Below, in pieces: positions 8,899 through 16,074 of a stretch of DNA of 41,994 bases. Source of the DNA: an uncultured Alphaproteobacteria bacterium (GTDB lineage Bacteria > Pseudomonadota > Alphaproteobacteria > CAAHEQ01 > UBA3637); the NCBI GenBank assembly GCA_937935995.1, contig CALGXF010000053.1, positions 1 to 41,994 of the forward strand. Direction: 5' to 3'. The translations under genes and the position numbers were made by a program. The notes below the pieces were generated by a model. The model saw only the letters and a list, made by a program, of their open reading frames with translations, ran no database searches and was not told the origin of the DNA. The stretch's first letter is position 1. Each line of letters opens with the position of its first letter.

Positions 8899-10020
8899 AT
8901 GGCTTTCTTTTCTCGATTAAGCCGCATTAAGGCACTGATTATCAAAGAATTTCAAATTATCTGGTCAGATCCCAAAAACCGGATTATGATTATTTTGCCG
9001 CCGATTTTGCAACTGACGATTTTTGCCTATGCGGCGACATTGGAAGTCAAAAACATTTCTCTTTTGATTTACGACAAAGACCAAACCGAAATTTCCCGCG
9101 CCCTAGCGGATAAATTCGAAAACACGCCGATTGTCGCAAAAGTCTATCATGTGGATAATCAAGCGCAGATGAAAAATCTGATTGACCGGCAAAAAGTCTA
9201 CTTGGCGGTAACAATCCCAAATGATTTTTCCAAAAATATTTATCAAGGACAAACAGCCCACGTTCAATTTATTTTAGACGGACGCAAATCCAATGCCGCT
9301 CAAATCGTTCAATCATATGCCACACAAATCGTAAACGCTTTTCAAGGTGAAATTTTGGGCGTCGCACCGCCCGTTAACAAAATCCAAGTCGATATTCGCA
9401 ACTGGTTCAACCCTAATCTGGACTATCATTGGTTTATTGTCATCTCTTTAACCGGAGCACTCGCCATGGTCATGACTTTGTCAATTACGGCGTTGGCAGT
9501 GGCGCAGGAAAAAGAACTCGGCACTTTTGATCAAATTATCGTTTCACCGCTGTCTTCTGCCGAAATTCTTATCGGGAAAACGGTTCCGGCGCTGGTCATC
9601 ACCTTGTTAGAAGTGACGTCCATGGTTTTAGCCGGCATGTTGATTTTTGATATTCCTTTGCAAGGTTCCGTTTTCTCTTTATACGGTTGCATCTTGGTCT
9701 TTTTGCTGTCCATTGCCGGCGTCGGGTTGTTTATTTCAACGCTTTGCAAAACGCAACAACAAGCTATCTTGGGCGTTTTTGCATTTATCGCACCGACGTT
9801 TTTATTATCAGGCTATGTCACACCGGTTGAAAACATGCCCGTTTATTTACAAAAATTCAGCCTGATTAATCCGTTGACTTACTTTTTCAAATTGATGAAA
9901 GGTATTTACTTAAAAGATATTCCTTTCTCTATTATCATGGATTATACGCTTCCTTTGTTTTTGATTGCCTTGGTTACTTTGGGATTTGCCGGATGGTTCT
10001 TTAACAAAAAATTAGATTAA
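8899..10020 (+). CDS. ybhR: ABC-2 type permease (YbhR-like)
   Basis: A 373-aa inner-membrane subunit with the same plan as the preceding permease: one helix near residues 30-50, a long periplasmic domain, then five helices to the C-terminus. The loop segment AQEKELGTFDQIIVSP is the counterpart of the permease signature in its partner. The ATG follows the previous stop without a gap. It is the last gene of the four-gene exporter operon; an hsp20 gene with its own promoter follows. Confidence 0.92.
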   Translation: MAFFSRLSRIKALIIKEFQIIWSDPKNRIMIILPPILQLTIFAYAATLEVKNISLLIYDKDQTEISRALADKFENTPIVAKVYHVDNQAQMKNLIDRQKVYLAVTIPNDFSKNIYQGQTAHVQFILDGRKSNAAQIVQSYATQIVNAFQGEILGVAPPVNKIQVDIRNWFNPNLDYHWFIVISLTGALAMVMTLSITALAVAQEKELGTFDQIIVSPLSSAEILIGKTVPALVITLLEVTSMVLAGMLIFDIPLQGSVFSLYGCILVFLLSIAGVGLFISTLCKTQQQAILGVFAFIAPTFLLSGYVTPVENMPVYLQKFSLINPLTYFFKLMKGIYLKDIPFSIIMDYTLPLFLIALVTLGFAGWFFNKKLD

Positions 10021-10026
10021 AGCCCT

Positions 10027-10054
10027 CTTGATTTTTCCCCAAAACAACCTACCT
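10027..10054 (+). promoter_or_regulatory. Sigma32 (RpoH)-like promoter of hsp20
   Basis: CTTG (10027-10030), 17 bp, then CCTACCT (10048-10054), which matches the alphaproteobacterial heat-shock pattern CTTG-N17/18-CYTATNT at all but one specified -10 position. It lies 23 bp upstream of the hsp20 ATG, and no sigma70 boxes of similar quality are visible there. The regulator is inferred from the consensus and the gene's function. Confidence 0.55.
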
Positions 10055-10077
10055 CTTTGAATGGGAGGAGATAAAAC

Positions 10078-10575
10078 ATGAAACACAACAAACAATCCAA
10101 AGGGTTAGCCCCTTACAAAGACAAAATCATAAAAAATCAACGAGCCATTGATGAAATCCATGATGAAATCGACCACATTTTCGATCAACATTTAAAAGGT
10201 GCCGTCATGCCCTATGATGACTTTGCCGACATGAGCATTTTGGAGCCGGACATTGAAATCACGGAAACCAATAAAGCCGTAAAAGTTTCTGCGGAATTGC
10301 CGGGGCTGGCGCCGCAAGATATTGAAATCAATATTTCTACGGACGGATATTTAACTATTACCGGAGAAAAACGTCACGAAACAGAAGAAAATGATAAAGG
10401 ATATTATTTTTCCGAACGTTCTTACGGCATGGTGCAACGAACGGTTCCGCTGCCTTCTGATATTGACACGGACAAAGTTTCCGCTGAATACAAAAACGGC
10501 GTTTTGAAAATTGACATACCGAAGTTGCCGACGGCACAAGAAAAGCTCAAAAAAATTCCGGTTAAAGCAAAATAA
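10078..10575 (+). CDS. hsp20: Small heat-shock protein, Hsp20/alpha-crystallin family
   Basis: A 165-aa ATP-independent holdase that keeps unfolding proteins soluble. The alpha-crystallin domain spans about residues 58-150: EPDIEITETNKAVKVSAELPG, then a GYLTITGEKRHE strand region and a late A-x-x-x-NGVL-x-I motif (AEYKNGVLKIDIPK). The N-terminal arm is short and charged. GGGAGGAG lies 8 nt before the ATG. A terminator shared with the convergent hydrolase follows. Confidence 0.95.
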   Translation: MKHNKQSKGLAPYKDKIIKNQRAIDEIHDEIDHIFDQHLKGAVMPYDDFADMSILEPDIEITETNKAVKVSAELPGLAPQDIEINISTDGYLTITGEKRHETEENDKGYYFSERSYGMVQRTVPLPSDIDTDKVSAEYKNGVLKIDIPKLPTAQEKLKKIPVKAK

Positions 10576-10580
10576 ACAAC

Positions 10581-10607
10581 GGAGGCGCTTCAAACGCCTC
10601 CTTTTTT
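10581..10607. terminator. Terminator of hsp20, overlapping the stop of the convergent hydrolase
   Basis: GGAGGCG (10581-10587) pairs with CGCCTCC (10595-10601), followed by T6. The stop codon of the convergent hydrolase lies in the hairpin loop region, so its last three codons (GGV) are part of the stem. This is a compact shared 3' end. Confidence 0.85.
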
Positions 10608-11393
10608 AAACCGCTTGTGAATCCAGGTATCAATAGTCGGCAGAGCGGTTCCGTCAAAGAAAAATCGATGCCCTTCCCCGTCAAACGGAACAAAAGTTTT
10701 ATCCGGACTGCCCGATAAATGAAATAAAACCTGTGCATGGTGAATGGGGATTAATGTATCTTGCGTTCCGTGAACAATCAACAACGGGTTTTTATATTGT
10801 TGAATTGCTTCGTCCGATGCAAACGGTGCCTTTAATAAATACGAGGCAAACGGAACGGGCTTTTCTTTAACAAGTTGTTTCAAAGATACAAACGGTGCTT
10901 GCAAAATCACGGCATCCGGCGTCCGATTGAGTGTTAATCCCATCGCAACGGCGCACCCGAACGAATATCCGTATACAATAACAGGCGTCTCTGTCCGGCT
11001 TTTTATCCAATCAAAAACATCCACAGCATCCGAAAACATATTTTCTTGAGACGGTTTACCGGCAACGCCGCCAAATCCTCGATATTCCAACATGTAAACC
11101 GAATACCCTTTATCCACATACGGCATTAACAAAGGCGCAAACTTTTCCAATTGATACGCATTGCCATGCAAAAACAAAATAGACGGCATCTCTTTTCGGC
11201 CTTCGGCATACCACACCATTCCGGTTGTTCCGTCCGACATGGTTAAGGCTTTTTCATGAAAAGGAAAACCGGCCTCTGCCGGCGGCCGATAGTCTGTCGT
11301 CGGTTCAAAATAAAACTTTTCTTGAAACGTGTATAAAATCAAAAGATAAGCCGCCAATAGCCCGACCATCATCAAAAAGATTTTGCGTTTCAT
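10590..11393 (-). CDS. Membrane-anchored alpha/beta hydrolase, second paralogue
   Basis: A 267-aa serine hydrolase with an N-terminal membrane segment (about 5-22), FLHGNA, nucleophile elbow GYSFG, HGTQDT and a C-terminal GEGHRF with the catalytic His. It is clearly homologous along its length to the hydrolase at 4011-4823. The ATG overlaps the stop of the upstream ANT(6)-like gene by 4 bp, implying coupled translation. The substrate is unknown. The pairing with a nucleotidyltransferase gives no obvious pathway. Confidence 0.88.
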   Translation of the reverse strand: MKRKIFLMMVGLLAAYLLILYTFQEKFYFEPTTDYRPPAEAGFPFHEKALTMSDGTTGMVWYAEGRKEMPSILFLHGNAYQLEKFAPLLMPYVDKGYSVYMLEYRGFGGVAGKPSQENMFSDAVDVFDWIKSRTETPVIVYGYSFGCAVAMGLTLNRTPDAVILQAPFVSLKQLVKEKPVPFASYLLKAPFASDEAIQQYKNPLLIVHGTQDTLIPIHHAQVLFHLSGSPDKTFVPFDGEGHRFFFDGTALPTIDTWIHKRFKKGGV

Positions 11394-12229
11394 TGTACGT
11401 CCTTTAAATAGCGCATGATATTTTCTTCTTCTTGAATCAAATACGTAAATCCGGCCGCTTCAGCCACTTTCGCTGCCACTTTGCGAAATAAATCACATAA
11501 TATTTCCAAAGCACGCCCACAATCATCAGCCTGCCCCAAAGCATACGATTTCATGACGAAAGACCAAGTTTTTTCATCCGTATATTTTTCCAGATTCTTA
11601 TAAGACTTGCCAGCGCTGATGTGAAAATCATGCGCAAATCCCGCCAACCATGCCAATTGTCGCAAAACTTCTTCCCGCAAAAGTGCTAAATGATGTTGCG
11701 CATAAATGATTTCGTTCCGTCGAATGCCTTTGACCACATATGGGACTAACCACCAAAATTCGTTACAAGACCCTTGAAATTGATGCAATGTCGGCCGTTT
11801 AACCCAATAAGTTTCATCACTGGGTGCTTGTAACGCAGGGACACATTGATCTTTATCCAACAAAATCATTGTCAATCGGTCATTTTCCAAATACCGTTTT
11901 AAATCCGACATCGGAATAAGCATTAAATCAATCCGACTTTTATCTTCAAACAACATTAAATAGGTGTACCACCCGCCCAAAGACGGAGGCATCAATCGGC
12001 CGTCTTCCGGCGTTTGCATAATCAATCGAGGCCCAAATACATCAACCCAGCTTTTATCGCGTAAAAACGATGTCATATCCGTCACGAGAAAGACAATGTC
12101 ATAGTCTTGAAATTCATCTTTGGAAGCATTCGGATTCGTGCGAGACCCGTTCATGGCAACAACGCGGACACGTTCGTCTTGCGTTGCCACACTTAAAATT
12201 AAATCCATTATTTCTTTTGATGAACGCAT
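11390..12229 (-). CDS. Aminoglycoside 6-adenylyltransferase-like nucleotidyltransferase (ANT(6)/AadK family)
   Basis: A 279-aa homologue of streptomycin 6-adenylyltransferases, which transfer AMP from ATP to the drug. The nucleotidyltransferase signature is present near residues 27-46: NGSR, then DxD as DYDIVFLV; a third acidic strand follows (SRIDLMLIP). The C-terminal helical half (FWWLVPYVVKGIRRNEI, then YA..HL..LR.E) is the usual ANT(6) substrate domain. Length is normal for the family. A GGAG-type site precedes the ATG. It is linked to a hydrolase rather than to other resistance genes, and base usage is like its neighbours, so it may be a resident gene. Actual resistance cannot be judged from sequence. 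Confidence 0.88.
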   Translation of the reverse strand: MRSSKEIMDLILSVATQDERVRVVAMNGSRTNPNASKDEFQDYDIVFLVTDMTSFLRDKSWVDVFGPRLIMQTPEDGRLMPPSLGGWYTYLMLFEDKSRIDLMLIPMSDLKRYLENDRLTMILLDKDQCVPALQAPSDETYWVKRPTLHQFQGSCNEFWWLVPYVVKGIRRNEIIYAQHHLALLREEVLRQLAWLAGFAHDFHISAGKSYKNLEKYTDEKTWSFVMKSYALGQADDCGRALEILCDLFRKVAAKVAEAAGFTYLIQEEENIMRYLKDVQ

Positions 12230-12350
12230 ATTATCTCCTTTTTCTGTGTATCTTAAAAAGTCGATTTTTGTTTGTCAAAAAGATTTTTTCTTGAATGTCA
12301 TCAAAAACACATCTATCTTAAAAGAGAATCATTGATGAAAGGAAAATAAA

Positions 12351-12494
12351 ATGAAAAAAATAATTTTTGCTTTGTTGATTTGCACTGCTTTTGCAACAGC
12401 CGCCGTTGCCGAATGCCCTTGCCAAAAGAAGGCTGCCGTTAAAGCACCGGCCTGCCCGTGTGAAATGACAAACGGTGTCTGCAACTGCTCGTAA
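12351..12494 (+). CDS. Small secreted CxC-rich peptide (47 aa)
   Basis: A 47-codon ORF with a clean Sec signal peptide (MKKIIFALLICTAFATAAVA, likely cleaved before Glu21) and a mature part of about 27 residues holding three Cys-x-Cys pairs: CPC, CPC and CNC. AAAGGA lies 8 nt upstream of the ATG. Six paired Cys in a periplasmic or secreted peptide suggest metal binding (metallothionein-like) or a disulfide-stabilised peptide; both are inference. It stands alone on the plus strand between minus-strand genes and has no recognised family. There is no clear terminator before the convergent ankyrin gene. Confidence 0.7.
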   Translation: MKKIIFALLICTAFATAAVAECPCQKKAAVKAPACPCEMTNGVCNCS

Positions 12495-12507
12495 AAACCG
12501 AACTGTT

Positions 12508-13530
12508 TTATTCCTTTTGCCGGCCGGCATCAGGTAAAGCAATTTTCCATGCACGTATTTTAACGGGTGCTTGTTTTAGTTGTTCGTAACAAGCAAGCAC
12601 TTGTTGATATTGCTTTTCTTCTTCCGAATTTGTTAATTTTCGGTTTTTCTCCATCATCTCGGCAAGCGTTTCAAACGCATCTTGATCGAAATCATCATTT
12701 TCCAACGGGCAAGCACCGTAATGAATTAACTTACCGACTAATCCGGCTTGATTGGCAATAATTGCCGTGTTCAAAAGCGTTTCCCCCTGCTCTCCGTACG
12801 TTTTAATACAAGCACCCGCCTGCACCAACAAATCCAGTATTTCTTCATTATGATTAAAGACGGCAGTCATAACGGGCGTTCCGCCCGGATAAAATAAATC
12901 ACATCCGCCAAATCCAGCTTCTTCTCTGGCCTCCAAATCAGCATGACTGTGGATAAGGAAAGAAACCATCTTTGGATCATTTTGCCAAACAGCTTCATGC
13001 AAGGGTGTCCGCCCATCATTCTGCGCCTGATTGACATCAGCGCCTTCCTTGATTAAATAAGCTACGTAAGGAACATCTTTTAACAAAATCGCCCATAACA
13101 AAGGTGTTGTCCCATCCATATTGGCCAAATTTATATCGGCACCGGCTTTAATCAACAGATGCGTTAAATCAATGCCCGGCCCTTGTTCATGCTGCGGGTG
13201 CAATAAATAAAGCAACGGCGTATCTCCTGCATAATCCTTTGCATTGACATCCAATCCCGCGTGAATTAAGTCCTCCATAATTGCTTTATTGCGGCCGTAA
13301 GCAGCACACATCAAAGCTGTGCGCCGTGTAAACGGATCCATTTGATAAACGTTGGCAGCCGAACGCATCCGATTATAAAGAACTTCATCTCCGCGCAGAC
13401 ACGCAATCATAAACGGCGTATAAGCCATTTGCGTTCCGTCAACGGAAAGCAACGCATTAACATCCAACCCATTTTCCAGTTCTGCCATAAAGGTTTCTCT
13501 GGACGCCTGACGTAACTTTTGAAAAAGCAT
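12508..13530 (-). CDS. Ankyrin-repeat protein (340 aa)
   Basis: No signal peptide or membrane segment. At least seven ankyrin repeats cover about residues 30-285, with standard units such as DGTTPLLWAILLKDVPYVAYLIKEGADVN and DGRTPLHEAVWQNDPKMVSFLIHSHADLE shortened here to their TPL and GADVN hallmarks. One repeat is interrupted by an insertion (GFGGCDLFYPGG). Ankyrins bind protein partners; the partner is unknown. AAGGAG lies 6 nt before the ATG. The repeats are well diverged at DNA level, unlike those of the ankyrin gene at the right edge. Confidence 0.9.
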   Translation of the reverse strand: MLFQKLRQASRETFMAELENGLDVNALLSVDGTQMAYTPFMIACLRGDEVLYNRMRSAANVYQMDPFTRRTALMCAAYGRNKAIMEDLIHAGLDVNAKDYAGDTPLLYLLHPQHEQGPGIDLTHLLIKAGADINLANMDGTTPLLWAILLKDVPYVAYLIKEGADVNQAQNDGRTPLHEAVWQNDPKMVSFLIHSHADLEAREEAGFGGCDLFYPGGTPVMTAVFNHNEEILDLLVQAGACIKTYGEQGETLLNTAIIANQAGLVGKLIHYGACPLENDDFDQDAFETLAEMMEKNRKLTNSEEEKQYQQVLACYEQLKQAPVKIRAWKIALPDAGRQKE

Positions 13531-13622
13531 TTTTTCTCCTTGTTTTTATGACAGCTTAAGCAACCAGACAGCATTTGTCAAACACCGTCAGGTTGTGTTT
13601 TCATCAAAAACGAAAAAATTTC

Positions 13623-13651
13623 TTGCGAGAATTAAAAGAATAGTGTATAAA
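13623..13651 (+). promoter_or_regulatory. Promoter of tRNA-Pro
   Basis: TTGCGA (13623-13628), 17 bp, TATAAA (13646-13651). The predicted transcription start is only a few bases before the tRNA 5' end at 13661. Confidence 0.7.
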
Positions 13652-13660
13652 AAAGCCCAT

Positions 13661-13737
13661 CGGGGCGTAGCTCAGCCTGGTAGAGTACTTGGTTTGGGAC
13701 CAAGGTGTCGCATGTTCGAATCATGTCGCCCCGACCA
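13661..13737 (+). tRNA. tRNA-Pro (anticodon TGG)
   Basis: A 77-nt cloverleaf. The acceptor stem CGGGGCG pairs with CGCCCCG, followed by A and an encoded CCA. The D-arm starts GCTC; the anticodon stem CTTGG/CCAAG encloses the loop TTTGGGA with anticodon TGG; the T-arm has TTCGAAT. The 3' end is repeated 69 bp further on. Confidence 0.95.
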
Positions 13738-13806
13738 TAGAAAGGCGGTTGTCGAAAGACAGCCGTTTGCGGGCGACCGTAGGGAGTAACCATGTCGCCC
13801 CCACCA
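13738..13806 (+). repeat. Hairpin-rich spacer and second copy of the tRNA-Pro 3' end
   Basis: Positions 13791-13806 repeat the last 16 nt of tRNA-Pro (13722-13737) with 15 of 16 identical, including CCA. Between them lies a perfect 8-bp hairpin with GAAA tetraloop (13745-13764 region), and GGGCGAC (13770-13776) that can pair with GTCGCCC ending the repeat. It could be a remnant attachment site or a tRNA-derived element. No ORF is present. Confidence 0.7.
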
Positions 13807-13836
13807 TCAAGAAACCACAATTTTTGAAAATTTAAA

Positions 13837-14253
13837 ATGTCTATCTTTATCTATCTTGTTTATCTTCTCATTCCTTTTCTTTTTTTCTTGTGGTATCGTT
13901 CGTTATTAAAGCAATTGGCTTCTTTTTTTCAAAACAAGTCCTCTTTTACACGTTGGCTTGCAAAACTGACCTCTTTCATTCTGATCGGAGCAGTCGCCCT
14001 TCTCGTATTGAATGCTTTCTTTTTTTCTTACTCGGATAAATATACTGTCTTGAATTACAACCTCAAGGTCATGTTCATCAATTACCTTTTTTCATGGCTT
14101 TGCTTTTATTTTATTTACAATACGATTACTCTAACGGTTTTGCGCAGAACAAAACGAATTAACGTTGCGCCGAGATACCTCTTTTCATTCTTGTGTCAAT
14201 TATTCTTCTTTTCTTTTTCTTTCCTGTATTCTTTTATCTTTTTCTTTTTATGA
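13837..14253 (+). CDS. Possible small integral membrane protein (138 aa)
   Basis: An ORF coding for a very hydrophobic, Phe-rich product with about four predicted membrane helices (about 3-20, 42-65, 80-100, 110-138). No Shine-Dalgarno is evident before the ATG and the DNA is T-rich, which can create long hydrophobic ORFs by chance. It fills the gap after tRNA-Pro; its 417-bp length without stops and the paired basic residues between helices favour a real gene. No family is recognised. Confidence 0.45.
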   Translation: MSIFIYLVYLLIPFLFFLWYRSLLKQLASFFQNKSSFTRWLAKLTSFILIGAVALLVLNAFFFSYSDKYTVLNYNLKVMFINYLFSWLCFYFIYNTITLTVLRRTKRINVAPRYLFSFLCQLFFFSFSFLYSFIFFFL

Positions 14254-14275
14254 CGCCCTATTCCCAATCATTCTT

Positions 14276-14713
14276 TTAATCTTGATATGGGAATGAAATC
14301 ACATGCCCGGGTGCCAACTTTAAACGTTGTGCCGTGCCGCCGTTTAATTCTAAAACACCCTTTACCGGAACAGATGATGAAATCAGGTCTAAACTATACG
14401 GCGTTGCTTTTTCTTTGATTTCCACAATAACGTTGTTTTCATCAAAAAACACCATATCCAGCGGTATCAACGTATTTTTCATCCACATTGTCCAAATGCG
14501 CGTTTCATCCGAAACAAACAACATCCCGGCATCAGACGGCATTTCTGTTCGAAACATTAATCCCCTCGCCGCTTTTTCACTTGTATCGGCAATGTCAATT
14601 TGAAATTCATGCTGCCGGCCGTCATCCGTCGTCACAACCAATCGTTCGGGATACATATCTGCTCCGTTTCCCAATAAAAAAACAAGACCGATTGCAAACA
14701 AAACTTTTTTCAT
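14276..14713 (-). CDS. DUF192 family exported protein
   Basis: A 145-aa periplasmic protein of the DUF192 fold. A short signal/anchor (MKKVLFAIGLVFLLG) is followed by the diagnostic ARGLMFRTEMP, FVSDETRIWTMWMKNTLIPLDMVFFD (the core read here as MWMKNT..PLD..F) and ELNGG segments. The start at 14713 is chosen because this ATG is one base after the stop of the 34-aa peptide ORF, with no Shine-Dalgarno of its own, so it is probably translated by coupling. It is the last gene of the DUF2333/NifU/Bax operon. The biochemical role of DUF192 is not established. Confidence 0.88.
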   Translation of the reverse strand: MKKVLFAIGLVFLLGNGADMYPERLVVTTDDGRQHEFQIDIADTSEKAARGLMFRTEMPSDAGMLFVSDETRIWTMWMKNTLIPLDMVFFDENNVIVEIKEKATPYSLDLISSSVPVKGVLELNGGTAQRLKLAPGHVISFPYQD

Positions 14714-14714
14714 T

Positions 14715-14819
14715 TTATTTAAACATATAAAAAAGCTTTTCTCCCATCGCGGCATAAAGAAATAAAAAACCAATCAATACACCGATAATCAAAGCCAAAA
14801 CACGAGCTGTCTTCGTCAT
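14715..14819 (-). CDS. Single-pass membrane peptide (34 aa)
   Basis: A 34-codon ORF, MTKTARVLALIIGV and on to YMFK, dominated by one membrane helix. The ATG lies two bases beyond the stop of the glucosaminidase gene, with AAGGAAG inside that gene's end as ribosome site. Its stop is one base before the DUF192 ATG. Tight packing on both sides, same strand, supports a translated gene or a coupling cistron; function is unknown. Confidence 0.6.
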   Translation of the reverse strand: MTKTARVLALIIGVLIGFLFLYAAMGEKLFYMFK

Positions 14820-14821
14820 TT

Positions 14822-15793
14822 TTATTCTTCCTTTTCAAGTTGTGTATCGTCCAAATTGGACAAGCCGTATTTATTATAAACATCAATTAATTTTTGAACA
14901 TAGAACCGGTCGCCGTAACGATAAGAAGTTAATCCGTCCATAAATACACGCGCTTTCATCGGTTGGCGTTTATCGCGATTTAATGAACGTAATTCCCAAA
15001 AAACATAATAGGGAACGGTTGTGTTTAAATGCAAAGCATAATCCGCAACGGCCTGCCTTAAATCCGGATAAGACACATACGCAAACGCTTCCTCTTCATT
15101 CCATTTGCGAATACCGAAAACAGACGTCAAATCTTTCCCGCCTTGCGTTGCTTCCAAAGCCTGTGTTATTGCCAAAGCCGGAGAAATTCTGTCAACACGC
15201 TGCAATAATTCTTTAGCCTGATGCAGCGCTCCGACTTCGACCACATCGTATTTTGTCTTTAAATAATCGAAAAATTGTGCTTCTTCATCCGTCAAAGCTT
15301 CTCCGCGCCGAATTTTAACAACAATCGGCAACAGTTTTTGCCGCTCGGCAGCAATTTTTTCATTTTCTGCCAAAACCAAAGGCAAAAGCGTTTTCGCCAA
15401 CAAAGCCGGTGTTCCGTTTTCCGTAAAATCCGGCGGAAAAGCACCCACATAAATACGCGGAACAGATTCGCGATGAAAAGTTTCAAAAAGCGCCGCGAGC
15501 GCCTGTGTCGTCTCCGGATAAACCAAATCCGTTTCTAAAACAACCGCTTCATCCGGCAGGTGTTGAGATTCCAAAACCGGCTTATTTTCTGCCATATCTG
15601 TTTTTTCTTCTGGGAGCGTCCCTTCTTCTTGTGGCAACGGTTCTTCATGTTCATCCGCTTTAACGACGGGTTTCATTTCCTGCGGTATCGTTAAAACAAC
15701 TTTTGGCGCTTCAGGCCGAGACGTGTAAAGAACAATTTCAAAAACACTCCATGCCGCCAAAATCAAAACAATCGCTGTCGTTACCTTTTTCAT
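14822..15793 (-). CDS. Membrane-anchored Bax-like glucosaminidase
   Basis: A 323-aa protein with an N-terminal membrane anchor (about 5-25), an acidic Pro/Glu-rich linker (about 30-90), and a C-terminal domain resembling Bax/FlgJ-type N-acetylglucosaminidases (COG2992). Matching signatures are PRIYVGAFPPDF, KTLLPLVLAENEKIAAER and the catalytic-region helix ISPALAITQALEAT with a candidate catalytic Glu, then FGI and a YRYGDRFYVQKLIDVYNKYGL end. It would cleave peptidoglycan glycan strands in the periplasm. The usual ESGWG motif is degenerate (EATQGG), so activity is uncertain. It overlaps the NifU-like gene by 4 bp. Confidence 0.72.
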   Translation of the reverse strand: MKKVTTAIVLILAAWSVFEIVLYTSRPEAPKVVLTIPQEMKPVVKADEHEEPLPQEEGTLPEEKTDMAENKPVLESQHLPDEAVVLETDLVYPETTQALAALFETFHRESVPRIYVGAFPPDFTENGTPALLAKTLLPLVLAENEKIAAERQKLLPIVVKIRRGEALTDEEAQFFDYLKTKYDVVEVGALHQAKELLQRVDRISPALAITQALEATQGGKDLTSVFGIRKWNEEEAFAYVSYPDLRQAVADYALHLNTTVPYYVFWELRSLNRDKRQPMKARVFMDGLTSYRYGDRFYVQKLIDVYNKYGLSNLDDTQLEKEE

Positions 15794-16074
15794 GACTCAT
15801 CCTCAACCGATTGCTGCAAAGCTTCCAAATGAACGTCCTTGACTTCCTTAATCTGCGGAACAATCAGCTTCATAAAGTGCTCCACATTTCCTTTCAACGT
15901 ATTCAAAGCCCCCGGACATCCGTTACAAGCACCTTGTAATTCAACCCACAAAATACCGTCTTTAAATTCTTTAAAAGCAATATCACCGCCATGCGCTTGC
16001 AAAACCGGCCGAATTCGAAGGTCTAAAATGTTTTGAATAAGCTGTGTCAATTGTTCAGAAGTCATATCCGTCAT
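15790..16074 (-). CDS. NifU C-terminal-domain Fe-S scaffold protein
   Basis: A 94-aa single-domain NifU-like protein. The conserved RPVLQAHGGDI start region and CNGCPGA (CxxC) motif, which binds a transferable [4Fe-4S] cluster, are both present. Such proteins deliver clusters to targets in the cytoplasm. The gene overlaps its neighbours by 4 bp on both sides (DUF2333 upstream, glucosaminidase downstream), so it is translationally coupled in the operon. The abundance of Fe-S clusters in the hydrogenase gives one plausible client, but no linkage is shown. Confidence 0.93.
   Translation of the reverse strand: MTDMTSEQLTQLIQNILDLRIRPVLQAHGGDIAFKEFKDGILWVELQGACNGCPGALNTLKGNVEHFMKLIVPQIKEVKDVHLEALQQSVEDES

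Noticed and set aside
13770..13806. A complete tRNA-like gene after tRNA-Pro
   Set aside because: Only a 7-bp acceptor-like stem and CCA are present; there is no room for other arms.
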